A stretch of DNA of 18,403 bases from CAZDUS01 sp964609375. GTDB taxonomy: Bacteria; Verrucomicrobiota; Kiritimatiellia; CAIKKV01; CAITUY01. Where the stretch lies: the NCBI GenBank assembly GCA_964609375.1, contig CAZSSA010000048.1:1-18403 (forward strand), given 5' to 3'. The first letter of the stretch is position 1; every line of letters begins with the position of its first letter. The position numbers were made by a program, and so were the translations under genes. Below the pieces are notes generated by a model. The model worked only from the letters and a program-made list of their open reading frames with translations, did not search any database and was not told where the DNA came from. Of this stretch, positions 1-7,858 are shown piece after piece.

Positions 1-2
1 TG

Positions 3-41
3 ATTGCGGAAAATGTGACGTTGGAATGGCTTGCGAAGTAG
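3..41 (+). CDS. Possible 3' end of a plus-strand gene (partial)
   Basis: One frame is open from the left edge to a TAG at 39-41 and would encode a C-terminus ending IAENVTLEWLAK. The composition is plausible for a protein end, and the stop lies 12 bases before the convergent stop of the MFS gene. With only twelve codons visible, chance cannot be excluded; a second frame is also open (to a TGA at about 44). No function can be given. Confidence 0.25.
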   Translation: MAENVTLEWLAK

Positions 42-53
42 GTTGATTGGATT

Positions 54-1268
54 TCAGCCGGTGGCCCTGGTGATGTTTTGGCGGCCGCCCAGGAACAATA
101 ACAGAATGGCGCCGACGAGGCTCATGCCGCCGCAGAAGAGGAACGGGATGGTGGCGCTGCCCGTGTAATCCCATAACCAGCCGGTCAGGATGCTGGCGGC
201 GACCAATAACAGACCTTCCATCATGCCCCAGAAGCCGAACGCCACGCCGCGCTGGCCCTCGGGGATCAGGTCGGCGATAACGGCGCGGGAGGCCCCTTCC
301 GTCAATCCATAGAAGAAGCCATAGGTGACGAAGAGTGACCAGGCTTGCCAGCCGTTGGTGAAGAGGGCGAAGCCGACATAAACGGCGGCATATAGCGACC
401 AGCCGGCGATCAGGACGGGGCGGCGTCCGATGCGGTCGGATAGTTTTCCGCCCCAGACGGAGGTGGACGACTTGATCAGGTGCAGCATGGACCAGAGCAG
501 GGGGAGGTAGGCGATGCCCACTCCCATATCCGTTGCCCGGAGGAGAAGGAAGGCATCGCTGGAATTGGCGAGGGCGAACGCCGAGGCGGCGGCAATATAA
601 AGGAAGTAGGGACGGGGGAGGGAGCCGATGCCGGCGAGCGGGTTACGAACCGGGGTGGCGGATGTCTGGCGGTCAGGCTTGTCGCGGATGAAGAAGAGAA
701 TGGTCAGTACCGACAGGATTCCCGGGATGAAGGACCAGGCGATGGCTTTGCGCATGGCGGGGAGGTCGGAGCCCAGCCAGGACAGGAGACCGAACCCGAT
801 CAGGCCTCCCACCATGGCGCCCGCGTGATCCATGGCGCGTTGGAAGCCGAAGGCATGGCCGCGGATGGAGGGGTGGGTGCTATCGGCGACGAGGGCATCG
901 CGGGGGGCGGAGCGCAGTCCCTTGCCGACGCGGTCCAACAGGCGCATGGCGAGGACAAAGAGGCCGGATCGGGCAAAGGCGACGAGGGGTTTGAAGAGGG
1001 TGGAGAGGGCGTAACCGGTTAAAATGAGCCATTTCCGGTTACGGACGCGGTCGGCGAGGGCGCCGGAGAAAAGCTTGATAAAGGCGGGGAGTCCCTCGGC
1101 GAGTCCCTCGATGGACCCGATCATGGCGCGGGAAACCCCGAGCTGGGAGAGGAAGACCGGCATGATGGGATAGATGATTTCGCTTCCCATATCCGTGAAG
1201 AAACTGACGAAGCCAGTGGCTTTGACGACGGGAGGCAATTTTCGGGGTTCAGAGGTGGTGGTTGACAT
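54..1268 (-). CDS. Major facilitator superfamily (MFS) transporter
   Basis: An inner-membrane secondary transporter of about 404 residues, the normal size for a 12-helix MFS protein. The first half carries the motif-A loop between helices 2 and 3 (GALADRVRNRKW, about residues 70-81) and the stretch LLDRVGKGLRSAPRDALVAD (about 110-129), typical of a family of uncharacterised MFS exporters. A second motif-A copy, GGKLSDRIGRRPVL, lies in the C-terminal half, as expected from the internal duplication of MFS proteins. A TTG 15 bases upstream could extend the frame, but it lies inside the Shine-Dalgarno sequence TTGGAGA; the ATG at 1268, spaced 9 bases from GGAG, is the better start. It is divergent from the gene at 1373 and shows no functional link to it. 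The substrate cannot be read from sequence; a drug or small-metabolite exporter is only a guess. Confidence 0.9.
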   Translation of the reverse strand: MSTTTSEPRKLPPVVKATGFVSFFTDMGSEIIYPIMPVFLSQLGVSRAMIGSIEGLAEGLPAFIKLFSGALADRVRNRKWLILTGYALSTLFKPLVAFARSGLFVLAMRLLDRVGKGLRSAPRDALVADSTHPSIRGHAFGFQRAMDHAGAMVGGLIGFGLLSWLGSDLPAMRKAIAWSFIPGILSVLTILFFIRDKPDRQTSATPVRNPLAGIGSLPRPYFLYIAAASAFALANSSDAFLLLRATDMGVGIAYLPLLWSMLHLIKSSTSVWGGKLSDRIGRRPVLIAGWSLYAAVYVGFALFTNGWQAWSLFVTYGFFYGLTEGASRAVIADLIPEGQRGVAFGFWGMMEGLLLVAASILTGWLWDYTGSATIPFLFCGGMSLVGAILLLFLGGRQNITRATG

Positions 1269-1299
1269 AAAAACGTTCTCCAATCAAGGGAGTGAACCC

Positions 1300-1372
1300 T
1301 AGCGTAATTAAAGGAATAATTCATCGAAAAAACGGTTTCTTTTCCCTGCGAGCCTCCCTATAATCCACCGCC
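1300..1372. promoter_or_regulatory. AT-rich divergent promoter region with a TATAAT box
   Basis: The stretch between the divergent MFS and zinc-finger genes is clearly richer in A+T than its surroundings (for example around 1304-1342), as expected for promoters serving both directions. A perfect TATAAT lies at 1359-1364 on the plus strand, only 8 bases before the ATG at 1373. No convincing -35 hexamer is visible at 17 bases spacing (TTTCTT at 1336-1341 is a poor match). If TATAAT is the true -10 box, the plus-strand message would be nearly leaderless, which fits the absence of a Shine-Dalgarno sequence before 1373. This is suggestive, not proven. Confidence 0.3.
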
Positions 1373-2794
1373 ATGGTCGAGTCGGAAGATAACAAAGAGA
1401 GTTTGGTCATTGATTTCAGCTTTGTGCCGAGTTGGGCTCGGCGCCCGCCAACGGGCGCGCCTGAAGGCGGTTTCAGAGAGGATTCCGGTTCTCGAGCGGA
1501 ACGGCGCCCGCGTGAAGACCGGGATAGAAGTCGGGATCGACGGCCGCCTCTTCCCCGTCCGCGTTCGGCGTCGCGTGATCCGCGAGACCGGCAGAACGAA
1601 TCGCGCGGAGGCGGCACAGCGGCGGGTCGGGAAGCGGAACGGAAAACAGACGAGCAACTCTCGGCGCTGGACATTTCATTTCTTCCTGAACGGCGGGGGT
1701 TGGCGCCCTTGGCGCACCGTCTGGCGCGATCCCTCCGGGCGTACTCGCTTTTTGAAGTGGCGACCCTATTCCTGAGCAAGCCGGAATTCTTTGCGGTCCG
1801 CATTTCGGTTAAGGACGGGATCACGCCCTCCTTTCCCTTGTTTCAATGTGCCGAGTGCAAGGCGGTATTTCTGGATCGGGACAAGGCGGCCAGTCATGTG
1901 TTCGCGAAGCATTTTGAGCGGTACTGCCGGAAGGAAGAGCAGGAAGGCGAGCCGCCGAAGGGCAATTTTGTTTGTGTGGCGCGATGCGGGATGTCGGGGA
2001 CCCTGTTGGGACCGCCCAATTACCACGGATATTCCGACCGGTTGCTGGAAGTGCACAAGACCCGTTTTCCCAATATGCCGGTGGATGAGTTCCGGGCGAA
2101 GGTGGAGACGGTTCATGATGCGGCCCTGATTGAGAAATGGAAAGAGGAGATGAGGCGGCAGGTGACCTACTTCTTTGGGAAAGGGGAGGGGGCGGTTACC
2201 TTTACGAGGTTTGCCGAGGCGGAGGCGTGGTTCCGTGAGCATTGCCTGGCGGAGGCCATTCACGAGGGGGTTAATTTTGTCATGCCCGGTTCCGATGTGC
2301 CCGGGCTGGAGGATTCCCGCCTGAGGGGTGTTGTGGAGGAGGCGATTCAGCGTGAGTCGCGGTTCCCGTTGAGGCTTTCGGTGGCGGTGCGTCTGGCGTT
2401 CCGGCATCTGGGGTTGCACACGTTCAAGACGGGGGATGGGCATACCTTTTTGACGGCGGTGGAGCCGAGTGCCATTGATCTTTCCTCGGCGGTGCCGCTG
2501 GTCCGGGAGATCATTGATTATGTGGCCGCGCATCCCGGGTGTACGCGGCTGGAATTGCAGGCGGGGTTGCGTCCGGTACCGGAGGGTGGAGTGGCGCCGG
2601 ATGTGACGGACATTATTTCGCAAATGCGCTGGCTGGTGGAGAAGGGGCATGTTATAGAGTTTTCGGATGGACGGTTGGCGGCGCCACGGGATACAGTGTT
2701 ACGAGTTCAGCCCGCGTGTCCGCGTCACACGCCGCCGCCGCGGGACCGGAAAAAAGAAAAAAACAAGACAGGAGCCGCTCCTCATGGAAGGTAA
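1373..2794 (+). CDS. Uncharacterised protein with C2H2 zinc finger and Arg-rich linker
   Basis: A 473-residue protein whose family I cannot name. Residues 24-95 are a disordered, very Arg-rich linker. It is flanked by two similar short motifs, VIDFSFVP (12-19) and ALDISFLP (98-105). Residues 159-180 (C159, C162, H175, H180) match the classical C2H2 zinc finger spacing CX2CX12HX4H. A second possible metal site follows with C201, C205, H218 and H228. Residues 370-437 look helical and could be a winged-helix-like end (REIIDYVAAHPG ... MRWLVEKGHVIEF). There is no signal peptide or membrane helix, so it is probably cytoplasmic, and a nucleic-acid-binding role is inferred from the finger and basic linker. 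The start has no Shine-Dalgarno sequence, but the first motif shows the N-terminus is real. Its end overlaps the next gene by 11 bases, so it heads the operon. Confidence 0.8.
   Translation: MVESEDNKESLVIDFSFVPSWARRPPTGAPEGGFREDSGSRAERRPREDRDRSRDRRPPLPRPRSASRDPRDRQNESRGGGTAAGREAERKTDEQLSALDISFLPERRGLAPLAHRLARSLRAYSLFEVATLFLSKPEFFAVRISVKDGITPSFPLFQCAECKAVFLDRDKAASHVFAKHFERYCRKEEQEGEPPKGNFVCVARCGMSGTLLGPPNYHGYSDRLLEVHKTRFPNMPVDEFRAKVETVHDAALIEKWKEEMRRQVTYFFGKGEGAVTFTRFAEAEAWFREHCLAEAIHEGVNFVMPGSDVPGLEDSRLRGVVEEAIQRESRFPLRLSVAVRLAFRHLGLHTFKTGDGHTFLTAVEPSAIDLSSAVPLVREIIDYVAAHPGCTRLELQAGLRPVPEGGVAPDVTDIISQMRWLVEKGHVIEFSDGRLAAPRDTVLRVQPACPRHTPPPRDRKKEKNKTGAAPHGR
1441..1458 (+). other. GC hairpin early in the zinc-finger gene
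   Basis: GCGCCCG (1441-1447) and CGGGCGC (1452-1458) form a perfect 7-bp GC stem with the 4-base loop CCAA, about 70 bases inside the coding region. It could affect early translation or transcript stability, or simply reflect Pro/Arg codons in GC-rich DNA. No T-tract follows, so it is not an intrinsic terminator. Confidence 0.3.
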
Positions 2795-5672
2795 GCGCAT
2801 GATCTCGTCTACTGGACAATGTCATGAGTCGAAAAGCAGGAAAGGATGGCTGCTGGCGTTTTGCGTTGCGGCGCTAGTGGCGTCTGTGGCCCCTGTCCGG
2901 GCTGAGATTCCCGAAGAGGCCAAGCGGGAGATTGAGTTTGTGAACGGCCTCATGAACCTTGGGTTCCCGGACTATGCCAACAAGGTTATGGCGGCGCTGC
3001 TCCGGAACTATCCGGAAGCGAAGGCTGAATCCGCCAAGGTCAAAATCAGCCTGTTGACCTCCAATGGAAAGTATGACGAAGCGGAAGCCTTGATTAACAG
3101 TCTGCCGGAGGATACGGAAGAGGCGTTATTGATGAGGCTATCGTTTGCCGATGCCTGTTACGCCGTGGGCCAGATGCAGAAGGCCAAGATTTATTACAAC
3201 GCGTATTTCAAGAAATACCCGGAAGGGCCGCCGCCAGACCTGAAGAAATTCTATGGTGAAGCGGCTTACAAGTTTGCCCAGATGCTGTTGTTTGCGCAGG
3301 ATCTGCCCGGGGCGGTGCAGGCGTATCGCTATGTGTTGTTAAGCAAGCCGGAGCGGGATATTGAGCGGACGGTGCTCACCGAAATGGCCGAGTTGCTGAT
3401 GAAGCTGGGCGAGAAGAGTTCCGGAGAGCCGCGCAAGAAGTACTTTGACGAGGCCAAGGAAATCGCCACCAAGATTCAATGGGGAGGGGTGGATGTGGCC
3501 TTCGGGAAGACCGTGGTCATGCTGGCCCATATCCAGTTGATCAACGGGAACAAGGCGGAAGCCCGCAAGATCATCACCGATTACATGCCGATTCTTACGC
3601 AGATTGACGATATGCTAAAGGAGATGCCGGACGGGATGCGGTTCAGTCCCATGGCGCAGTGCCGTTACATGCTGGGGCAGATGGGTGATCAGGAAATCAG
3701 GGATTTGGTGATGGCGGAGGCGCCGGCCAACCGGGAACAGGTGATTGCATTGGCCAAGCAGACCTTGAGCCATTACTACACCGTGTTGATCAAGTATCCG
3801 GCCAATTCATGGGCATCGGAGGCGGGTCAGCGCGGGGATAGCCTGGCGACGTGGCTTGGTGATCGCGGCTTTCAGGTGGGGAAATTGCCGAAGGAGAAAC
3901 TGGCGGCGATTGTGGATGTGTTGCTCAAGGAAGCGCGGGTGTTGTTCCAGCAGCAGGACTTCAAGGGGGCGATTGCCAAGTACCGGGCGGTGTTGAACAC
4001 GTTCCCGGACATCGAAGGCGCCGTTCCGGCACTGGGGGACATGGCGCGGTCGTATATCCAGTTAAAGGATTTTTACGCGGCGGATGCCATGACGGGATAT
4101 TTAGGGGAGCGGTATGGCGGGGCGTCGAACGCGTTGATGGATGAAGCCGGGAGCGTGTTGCTGGCGGCGGCGGCGGAGTATGAAAGTATTGGTGACAAGA
4201 CGAGGGCGGCGGCGATCAATGCCTTCTTCTTTGAGAAGTTCCCGACGCATAAGCGGGCCGCCATAGTGGTTTTCCGGGAAGGCGAGGGCCGTCTCCGGGC
4301 GGAGAATTACACCGAAGCGCTGGCCTTTTACCTGCAGGTCATGGAGAAGTTCCCCAAGGAGCGGGTGTATGTGGATGCGCTTGGTCGTGCGGCCTATTGC
4401 CACATGATGCTCGGGGCGTACAGCAATGCCGTTCCCCTGTTGCAAAAGCACATTGAGATTCTACCGCCTTCCCCGCCGCAGATAGCGTCGCGATTGAGGC
4501 TGGCGGACAGCCTGAGGCAATCCGACTCGCTGATTCCCGCGTTGAATGAGTACAGCCGGATTGTCAAGATCCTGACGGAGGAAGCGGACAAGTACGGGGC
4601 GTCGCCGGAGGATCAGAGCAAGAACAAGAATCATCAGGAGTTGGCCTTGTTTTGGAAGGCTTATTGTTATTCACGGCTGAAGACTCCGGAGAACCAGGTG
4701 CCGTTGTACCAGGGCAAGGCGATTGAGGGATTCAACGTGTTTATCGATCAATTTCCAAAGTCCGAGCTGGCGGTGACGGCGCTCAGCAGTATTGGGACCC
4801 TGTATTTCCTGCAGGGGAAGTCGGACGAGGCTGAAAAGGCTTTTTCGCGGCTGAAAAGGGAATTTCCTGATTCCGAACAGGCCAAGAACGTGGCCTTTGC
4901 GACGGCCAAGAGCCTGATGGATCTCGGGCGGGTGGATCGGGCGGTGGCGGCCTTTGAGGACATGCTGGTCACGGCGAACAAGTTTACGCCGGGCCAGTTT
5001 CAGCAGGCGGCTGTTTTGATTTACGGGCTCAAGCAGTACGAGGTGGCCGCCAAGTTTTACCGGCAGGCGGCCAAGGCGGTGGATCAACGGGCTGTATGGG
5101 AGCCTGCCATGATCGGGTTGGCGGAGACATTGGCGGCGATGAATGACTGGCCCGGGGCGGTGAAGACAACGGAAGAGTTGCTGGCCAAATATCCGAATTC
5201 CGGGTTTACCGTTACGGCGAACTTCCTGTTGAGTCGTTCCTATGCCGAAGTGGCCGCCAAGGAGACGGATGCCGCCAAGAAGAAAGCGGCGTTCATTCAG
5301 GCGGCGGGCGCCATTAACCAGGCCCGCAAGTTTATCAAGGAGGCGGGGTTAAGCGCCAGGGCCGACTATGAAACGGCCCGTTTACAGATGCTCGAGGGCA
5401 AGAAAAACGACGCGATGGCCTCGTATGTCCGCATCATCCTGTTGCTCGACGCCAGTGACGTCAAAGTGGCGCCGTGGTTTGAGCGGGCGGTGGAGGATGG
5501 TGTGCCGCTGATGATTGAAATGGGCCGGTACAGTGATGCTATCGATAGTGGCGAGGCCTATCTCAAGGCTTTTCCGAAGGGGCGGCTGGCGGATCAAGTC
5601 CGGCAGTGGCGTGACCAATCCAAGGTGAAGATGGTTACAGCGCAACCCGTGGCAGGAGCGGGAGTCAAGTAA
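2784..5672 (+). CDS. Large secreted tetratricopeptide-repeat (TPR) protein
   Basis: A protein of about 962 residues with an N-terminal signal peptide (basic n-region, hydrophobic core WLLAFCVAALVASV at about 22-35, likely cleavage after VRA at 40). The rest is almost all helix-turn-helix TPR-type repeats. Examples are ARVLFQQQDFKGAIAKYRAV near residue 385, ALAFYLQVMEKFPKE near 510, and GTLYFLQGKSDEAEKAFSRL near 670. It should lie in the periplasm or on the outer membrane as a protein-binding scaffold. The frame stays open further upstream inside the previous gene, but the ATG at 2784 has AGGAG at 2770-2774 with 9 bases spacing and gives a proper signal peptide; ATG 2799 is an alternative. It sits upstream of ExbB/ExbD genes, reminiscent of CpoB, the TPR partner of the Tol-Pal system. 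The partnership is inferred from context. Confidence 0.88.
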   Translation: MEGKRMISSTGQCHESKSRKGWLLAFCVAALVASVAPVRAEIPEEAKREIEFVNGLMNLGFPDYANKVMAALLRNYPEAKAESAKVKISLLTSNGKYDEAEALINSLPEDTEEALLMRLSFADACYAVGQMQKAKIYYNAYFKKYPEGPPPDLKKFYGEAAYKFAQMLLFAQDLPGAVQAYRYVLLSKPERDIERTVLTEMAELLMKLGEKSSGEPRKKYFDEAKEIATKIQWGGVDVAFGKTVVMLAHIQLINGNKAEARKIITDYMPILTQIDDMLKEMPDGMRFSPMAQCRYMLGQMGDQEIRDLVMAEAPANREQVIALAKQTLSHYYTVLIKYPANSWASEAGQRGDSLATWLGDRGFQVGKLPKEKLAAIVDVLLKEARVLFQQQDFKGAIAKYRAVLNTFPDIEGAVPALGDMARSYIQLKDFYAADAMTGYLGERYGGASNALMDEAGSVLLAAAAEYESIGDKTRAAAINAFFFEKFPTHKRAAIVVFREGEGRLRAENYTEALAFYLQVMEKFPKERVYVDALGRAAYCHMMLGAYSNAVPLLQKHIEILPPSPPQIASRLRLADSLRQSDSLIPALNEYSRIVKILTEEADKYGASPEDQSKNKNHQELALFWKAYCYSRLKTPENQVPLYQGKAIEGFNVFIDQFPKSELAVTALSSIGTLYFLQGKSDEAEKAFSRLKREFPDSEQAKNVAFATAKSLMDLGRVDRAVAAFEDMLVTANKFTPGQFQQAAVLIYGLKQYEVAAKFYRQAAKAVDQRAVWEPAMIGLAETLAAMNDWPGAVKTTEELLAKYPNSGFTVTANFLLSRSYAEVAAKETDAAKKKAAFIQAAGAINQARKFIKEAGLSARADYETARLQMLEGKKNDAMASYVRIILLLDASDVKVAPWFERAVEDGVPLMIEMGRYSDAIDSGEAYLKAFPKGRLADQVRQWRDQSKVKMVTAQPVAGAGVK

Positions 5673-5685
5673 GAGGGAGGAACGC

Positions 5686-6489
5686 ATGAATACTGGAAGA
5701 AGCAAACGCTTTTTGGCTGTAGTGGTGATGGCGGCGTGCTGCATGTCGGCATGGACGGTCATGGCGCAGGATGTGGTGCAGTTGACCAATGGAAAGAGAT
5801 TCCAGGTTCGTTCCATCCGCTGGATTGAGAGCGAGCAGAAGTATCGCGTGGAAATGATGGATGGATCGGTGCTTCCGCTTCCCAAGGCGCAGGTGCAGGG
5901 GCTTGCCATCGCCAAGCCGACGGACTACGACAAGGTGGTTGCCATGCTGGCGGCCAAGCAATATACGGCCGCTATTCCGATCCTTGAGGACATCATCATC
6001 AAGTACAAGATGTTGAATTGGGATAACCAGGCGCGGACGTTGTTAGCCAAGACCTATCTGGCGCTGCCTGATCCCAAGAAGGCGGCGGGCGTCCTGGATG
6101 GGTATATGGCGTCGGTGCCGAAGTCGGAGGTGCCGGCGGAATTGATCCAGGTCTATTGGACGGCGTTGCTGCAGTCCAACCAGGGCGGTGCCCTGAAGAA
6201 GGAGTTGGACTCTGTTGTGGCGACCGGGGCGCGACCCATGGTGGCGACGGCCATGGTCATGCGGGGCAACATGAATCGCGAATCCGGCCAGAAGGAAGTG
6301 GCCTTGCTGGACTACCTGCGTGTGGTGATTTTGTTTGAGAACATCAGGGAAGTCCAGCCGGAGGCGCTATACAAGGCGGCGGAGATTCTGGAAGAGTTGC
6401 GTGATCCGCGGGCGGATGAATTGCGCAAGAAACTTGTCCAGGAATACAAGGATAGTGACTATGCCGCGAAGTTGAGCGGAAAGATCTGA
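5686..6489 (+). CDS. Secreted TPR-like protein
   Basis: A 267-residue exported protein. The signal peptide covers about residues 1-28 (basic start, core FLAVVVMAACCMSAWTV, cleavage near MAQ/DV). Residues 29-77 look like a small beta domain (VVQLTNGKRFQVRSIRW ... VEMMDGSVLPLPKAQVQGL). The remainder is helical with TPR-like features, including AAKQYTAAIPILEDIIIKYK, ARTLLAKTYLAL and LYKAAEILEELRDPRADEL. A strong Shine-Dalgarno stretch (AGGGAGGA, about 5674-5681) sets the start, and only 13 bases separate it from the large TPR gene. The two TPR genes are most likely co-translated partners of the motor encoded next. No enzymatic motif is visible and the family is not recognised more closely. Confidence 0.85.
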   Translation: MNTGRSKRFLAVVVMAACCMSAWTVMAQDVVQLTNGKRFQVRSIRWIESEQKYRVEMMDGSVLPLPKAQVQGLAIAKPTDYDKVVAMLAAKQYTAAIPILEDIIIKYKMLNWDNQARTLLAKTYLALPDPKKAAGVLDGYMASVPKSEVPAELIQVYWTALLQSNQGGALKKELDSVVATGARPMVATAMVMRGNMNRESGQKEVALLDYLRVVILFENIREVQPEALYKAAEILEELRDPRADELRKKLVQEYKDSDYAAKLSGKI

Positions 6490-6573
6490 GCGGCGGTTGA
6501 AGATTGTTTAATGGCGGAATGTAAAAAAAGTGAGGATTGGTTGTAATAATTGGACAGCAAGGAGTAATACAGC
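6490..6573 (+). promoter_or_regulatory. 84-base gap before exbB; strong ribosome binding site
   Basis: This is the largest gap inside the operon and is AT-rich in its second half. It ends in AAGGAG (6559-6564), 9 bases before the ATG of the ExbB gene. An internal promoter is possible here, but I see no pair of hexamers good enough to call. No terminator-like hairpin is visible, so read-through from the TPR genes is expected. Confidence 0.35.
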
Positions 6574-7410
6574 ATGAGGAAGCAGAACAACATGGCACGA
6601 TGGGTCAGTTTGGCGTTGGTGGCGGTTTTTGGCATGTCCGTGGTGGCGACTTGCTTTGCGCAGGGTGCGGCGGCGCCGGCAGCGGCGGCGCCGGCGGCAG
6701 CGGGAGCACCAGCAGCCGCAGGAACGCTTGAGTTGGACAAGAATGCGGTGGACAGCAAGGCGCCGCCAGTTGATACCGGGTTTATGGCGGTGGTTCTGAG
6801 TAGCGGCGTGCTGGGCGTGTTGATCTGGCTTGGCTTGCTGGGGAGTTTGATTTCGTGCATTTATTTTACCATCGACTGTTCGATGACGGTGAGAGCCAAG
6901 CGGATTATTCCGCCCACACTGGTCTCCAAAGTGACGGAGGCGATGGCACAAGGGGATGTGGTCAAGGCGTTGCAGCAGTGCAAGGATGATCCGGGGCCCA
7001 TGGCCAATATTCTTGTGGCGGCCTTCGGGCATGTCGAGGAAGGGTTTGATACGATTCAGGAAGCGGTCCAGGTGGCGGCTGATTTCGAGAGTGAACGGTT
7101 GATGCAGCACATTGCGTGGTTGTCGGTGACGGCGTCGCTGGCGCCCATGCTGGGGCTGCTGGGAACGGTGCAAGGCATGATCTGGGCCTTTTCCGGTTTG
7201 GCGACGATGGGCGCCGGGAACGTTGGCGTGCTGGCGTTGGCCATTTCGCAGGCGCTCTGGACGACGGCGGCCGGGTTGTGCGTGGCCATTCCGGCCATTA
7301 CGTCGTACACGATTTTCCGTAATGTGGCGAACCGGATGACGCTGCAGATGCAGGCGATCACGATGGATTTGATCAAGGATCTGCGTAATGTAGAAGTGGT
7401 GGCGGAGTAA
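6574..7410 (+). CDS. exbB: MotA/TolQ/ExbB proton channel family protein
   Basis: The inner-membrane proton channel subunit that, with ExbD, turns the proton motive force into mechanical work on a transducer. The 278-residue protein has three membrane helices at about 73-99, 178-203 and 222-248. It carries the family signatures LGLLGTVQGMIWAF (193-206) and ALWTTAAGLCVAIPA (227-241), including the pore-lining threonines equivalent to those of TolQ/ExbB (T198 and T230 or T231). The N-terminus is unusual against E. coli ExbB: a signal-peptide-like segment (1-30) is followed by a roughly 20-residue tether of only Ala, Pro and Gly (31-50). Several PVC-type ExbB proteins share this design. It is followed by two exbD genes. 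Whether it works as ExbB or TolQ cannot be decided from sequence; its partner next door is neither TonB nor TolA. Confidence 0.93.
   Translation: MRKQNNMARWVSLALVAVFGMSVVATCFAQGAAAPAAAAPAAAGAPAAAGTLELDKNAVDSKAPPVDTGFMAVVLSSGVLGVLIWLGLLGSLISCIYFTIDCSMTVRAKRIIPPTLVSKVTEAMAQGDVVKALQQCKDDPGPMANILVAAFGHVEEGFDTIQEAVQVAADFESERLMQHIAWLSVTASLAPMLGLLGTVQGMIWAFSGLATMGAGNVGVLALAISQALWTTAAGLCVAIPAITSYTIFRNVANRMTLQMQAITMDLIKDLRNVEVVAE
6661..6725 (+). repeat. GCN-rich low-complexity tract encoding the Ala/Pro tether
   Basis: A run of GCG/GCC/GCA alanine codons broken by CCG/CCA proline codons encodes ExbB residues 31-50. Imperfect repeats of GCGGCGCCGGCAG make it prone to slippage, so tether length may vary between strains. 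It lies between the predicted signal peptide and the first stable helix. Confidence 0.6.
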
Positions 7411-7415
7411 GTCAC

Positions 7416-7420
7416 AGGAG
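7416..7420 (+). promoter_or_regulatory. Ribosome binding site deciding the exbD copy 1 start
   Basis: AGGAG lies 2 bases before ATG 7423 and 8 bases before GTG 7429. The second spacing is normal and the first is too short, which favours the GTG start. Confidence 0.6.
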
Positions 7421-7428
7421 AAATGCCC

Positions 7429-7848
7429 GTGGCAAGAAATAAAGAATATGGTCTCAGTATGGATATGACGCCAATGATTGATTGCGTCTTCCAGTTGATG
7501 ATCTTTTTTATCGTGACGTTCAAGCTCGACAACGACCAGATCAACGAGAAGATTGAACTGGCGAAGTCGCCGAACGGACCGAAAATTGAAGAGAAGATTC
7601 CCGGCACCATGATTGTGGAAGTGGATGACAAGGGGGCGTTGACCATTGGTCGCGTCCCGTTGAATGAGGACATGCTCTACGGGATCATCAAGCAGGCCGG
7701 CAACCGGATCGGGAACAACAATGTGCAGATATTGCTCCGGGCCGACAAGAGGACCAAGCATGTCTATGTAAAACGGGCGATGGATGCCTGTACGCGGGCC
7801 GGGGTGTGGCGTATCCAGTTTGCGGCGTTGAAAAAGAAAAGCGGATAA
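7429..7848 (+). CDS. exbD: ExbD/TolR biopolymer transport protein, copy 1
   Basis: An inner-membrane protein of about 139 residues: short cytoplasmic N-terminus, one membrane helix and a periplasmic domain. The motif DMTPMIDCVFQLMIFFIV contains the conserved membrane aspartate (in PMID) that is protonated in ExbD/TolR. An ATG at 7423 is also in frame, but AGGAG at 7416-7420 lies only 2 bases from it and 8 bases from GTG 7429. Starting at the GTG gives (M)ARNKEYGLSMDMTPMID, which lines up with the start of copy 2 (MARAKGEAPVLDMTPMID). I therefore prefer 7429. It follows ExbB by 18 bases and precedes copy 2 by 10, so the two ExbD proteins may form mixed dimers in one motor. Confidence 0.9.
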   Translation: MARNKEYGLSMDMTPMIDCVFQLMIFFIVTFKLDNDQINEKIELAKSPNGPKIEEKIPGTMIVEVDDKGALTIGRVPLNEDMLYGIIKQAGNRIGNNNVQILLRADKRTKHVYVKRAMDACTRAGVWRIQFAALKKKSG

Positions 7849-7858
7849 GAGGTGTGTT

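Noticed and set aside
480..1022. Plus-strand open frames opposite the MFS gene
   Set aside because: Gly/Glu-rich shadow frames of a well-supported transporter; no ribosome binding site or domain.
1766..2650. A 294-codon minus-strand open frame over the zinc-finger gene
   Set aside because: Composition is that of an antisense shadow, and the plus-strand gene has metal-ligand motifs and operon context.
2667..2783. Upstream extension of the large TPR protein into the zinc-finger gene
   Set aside because: It would add 39 Arg-rich residues in front of a good signal peptide and ignores the AGGAG at the proper distance from ATG 2784.
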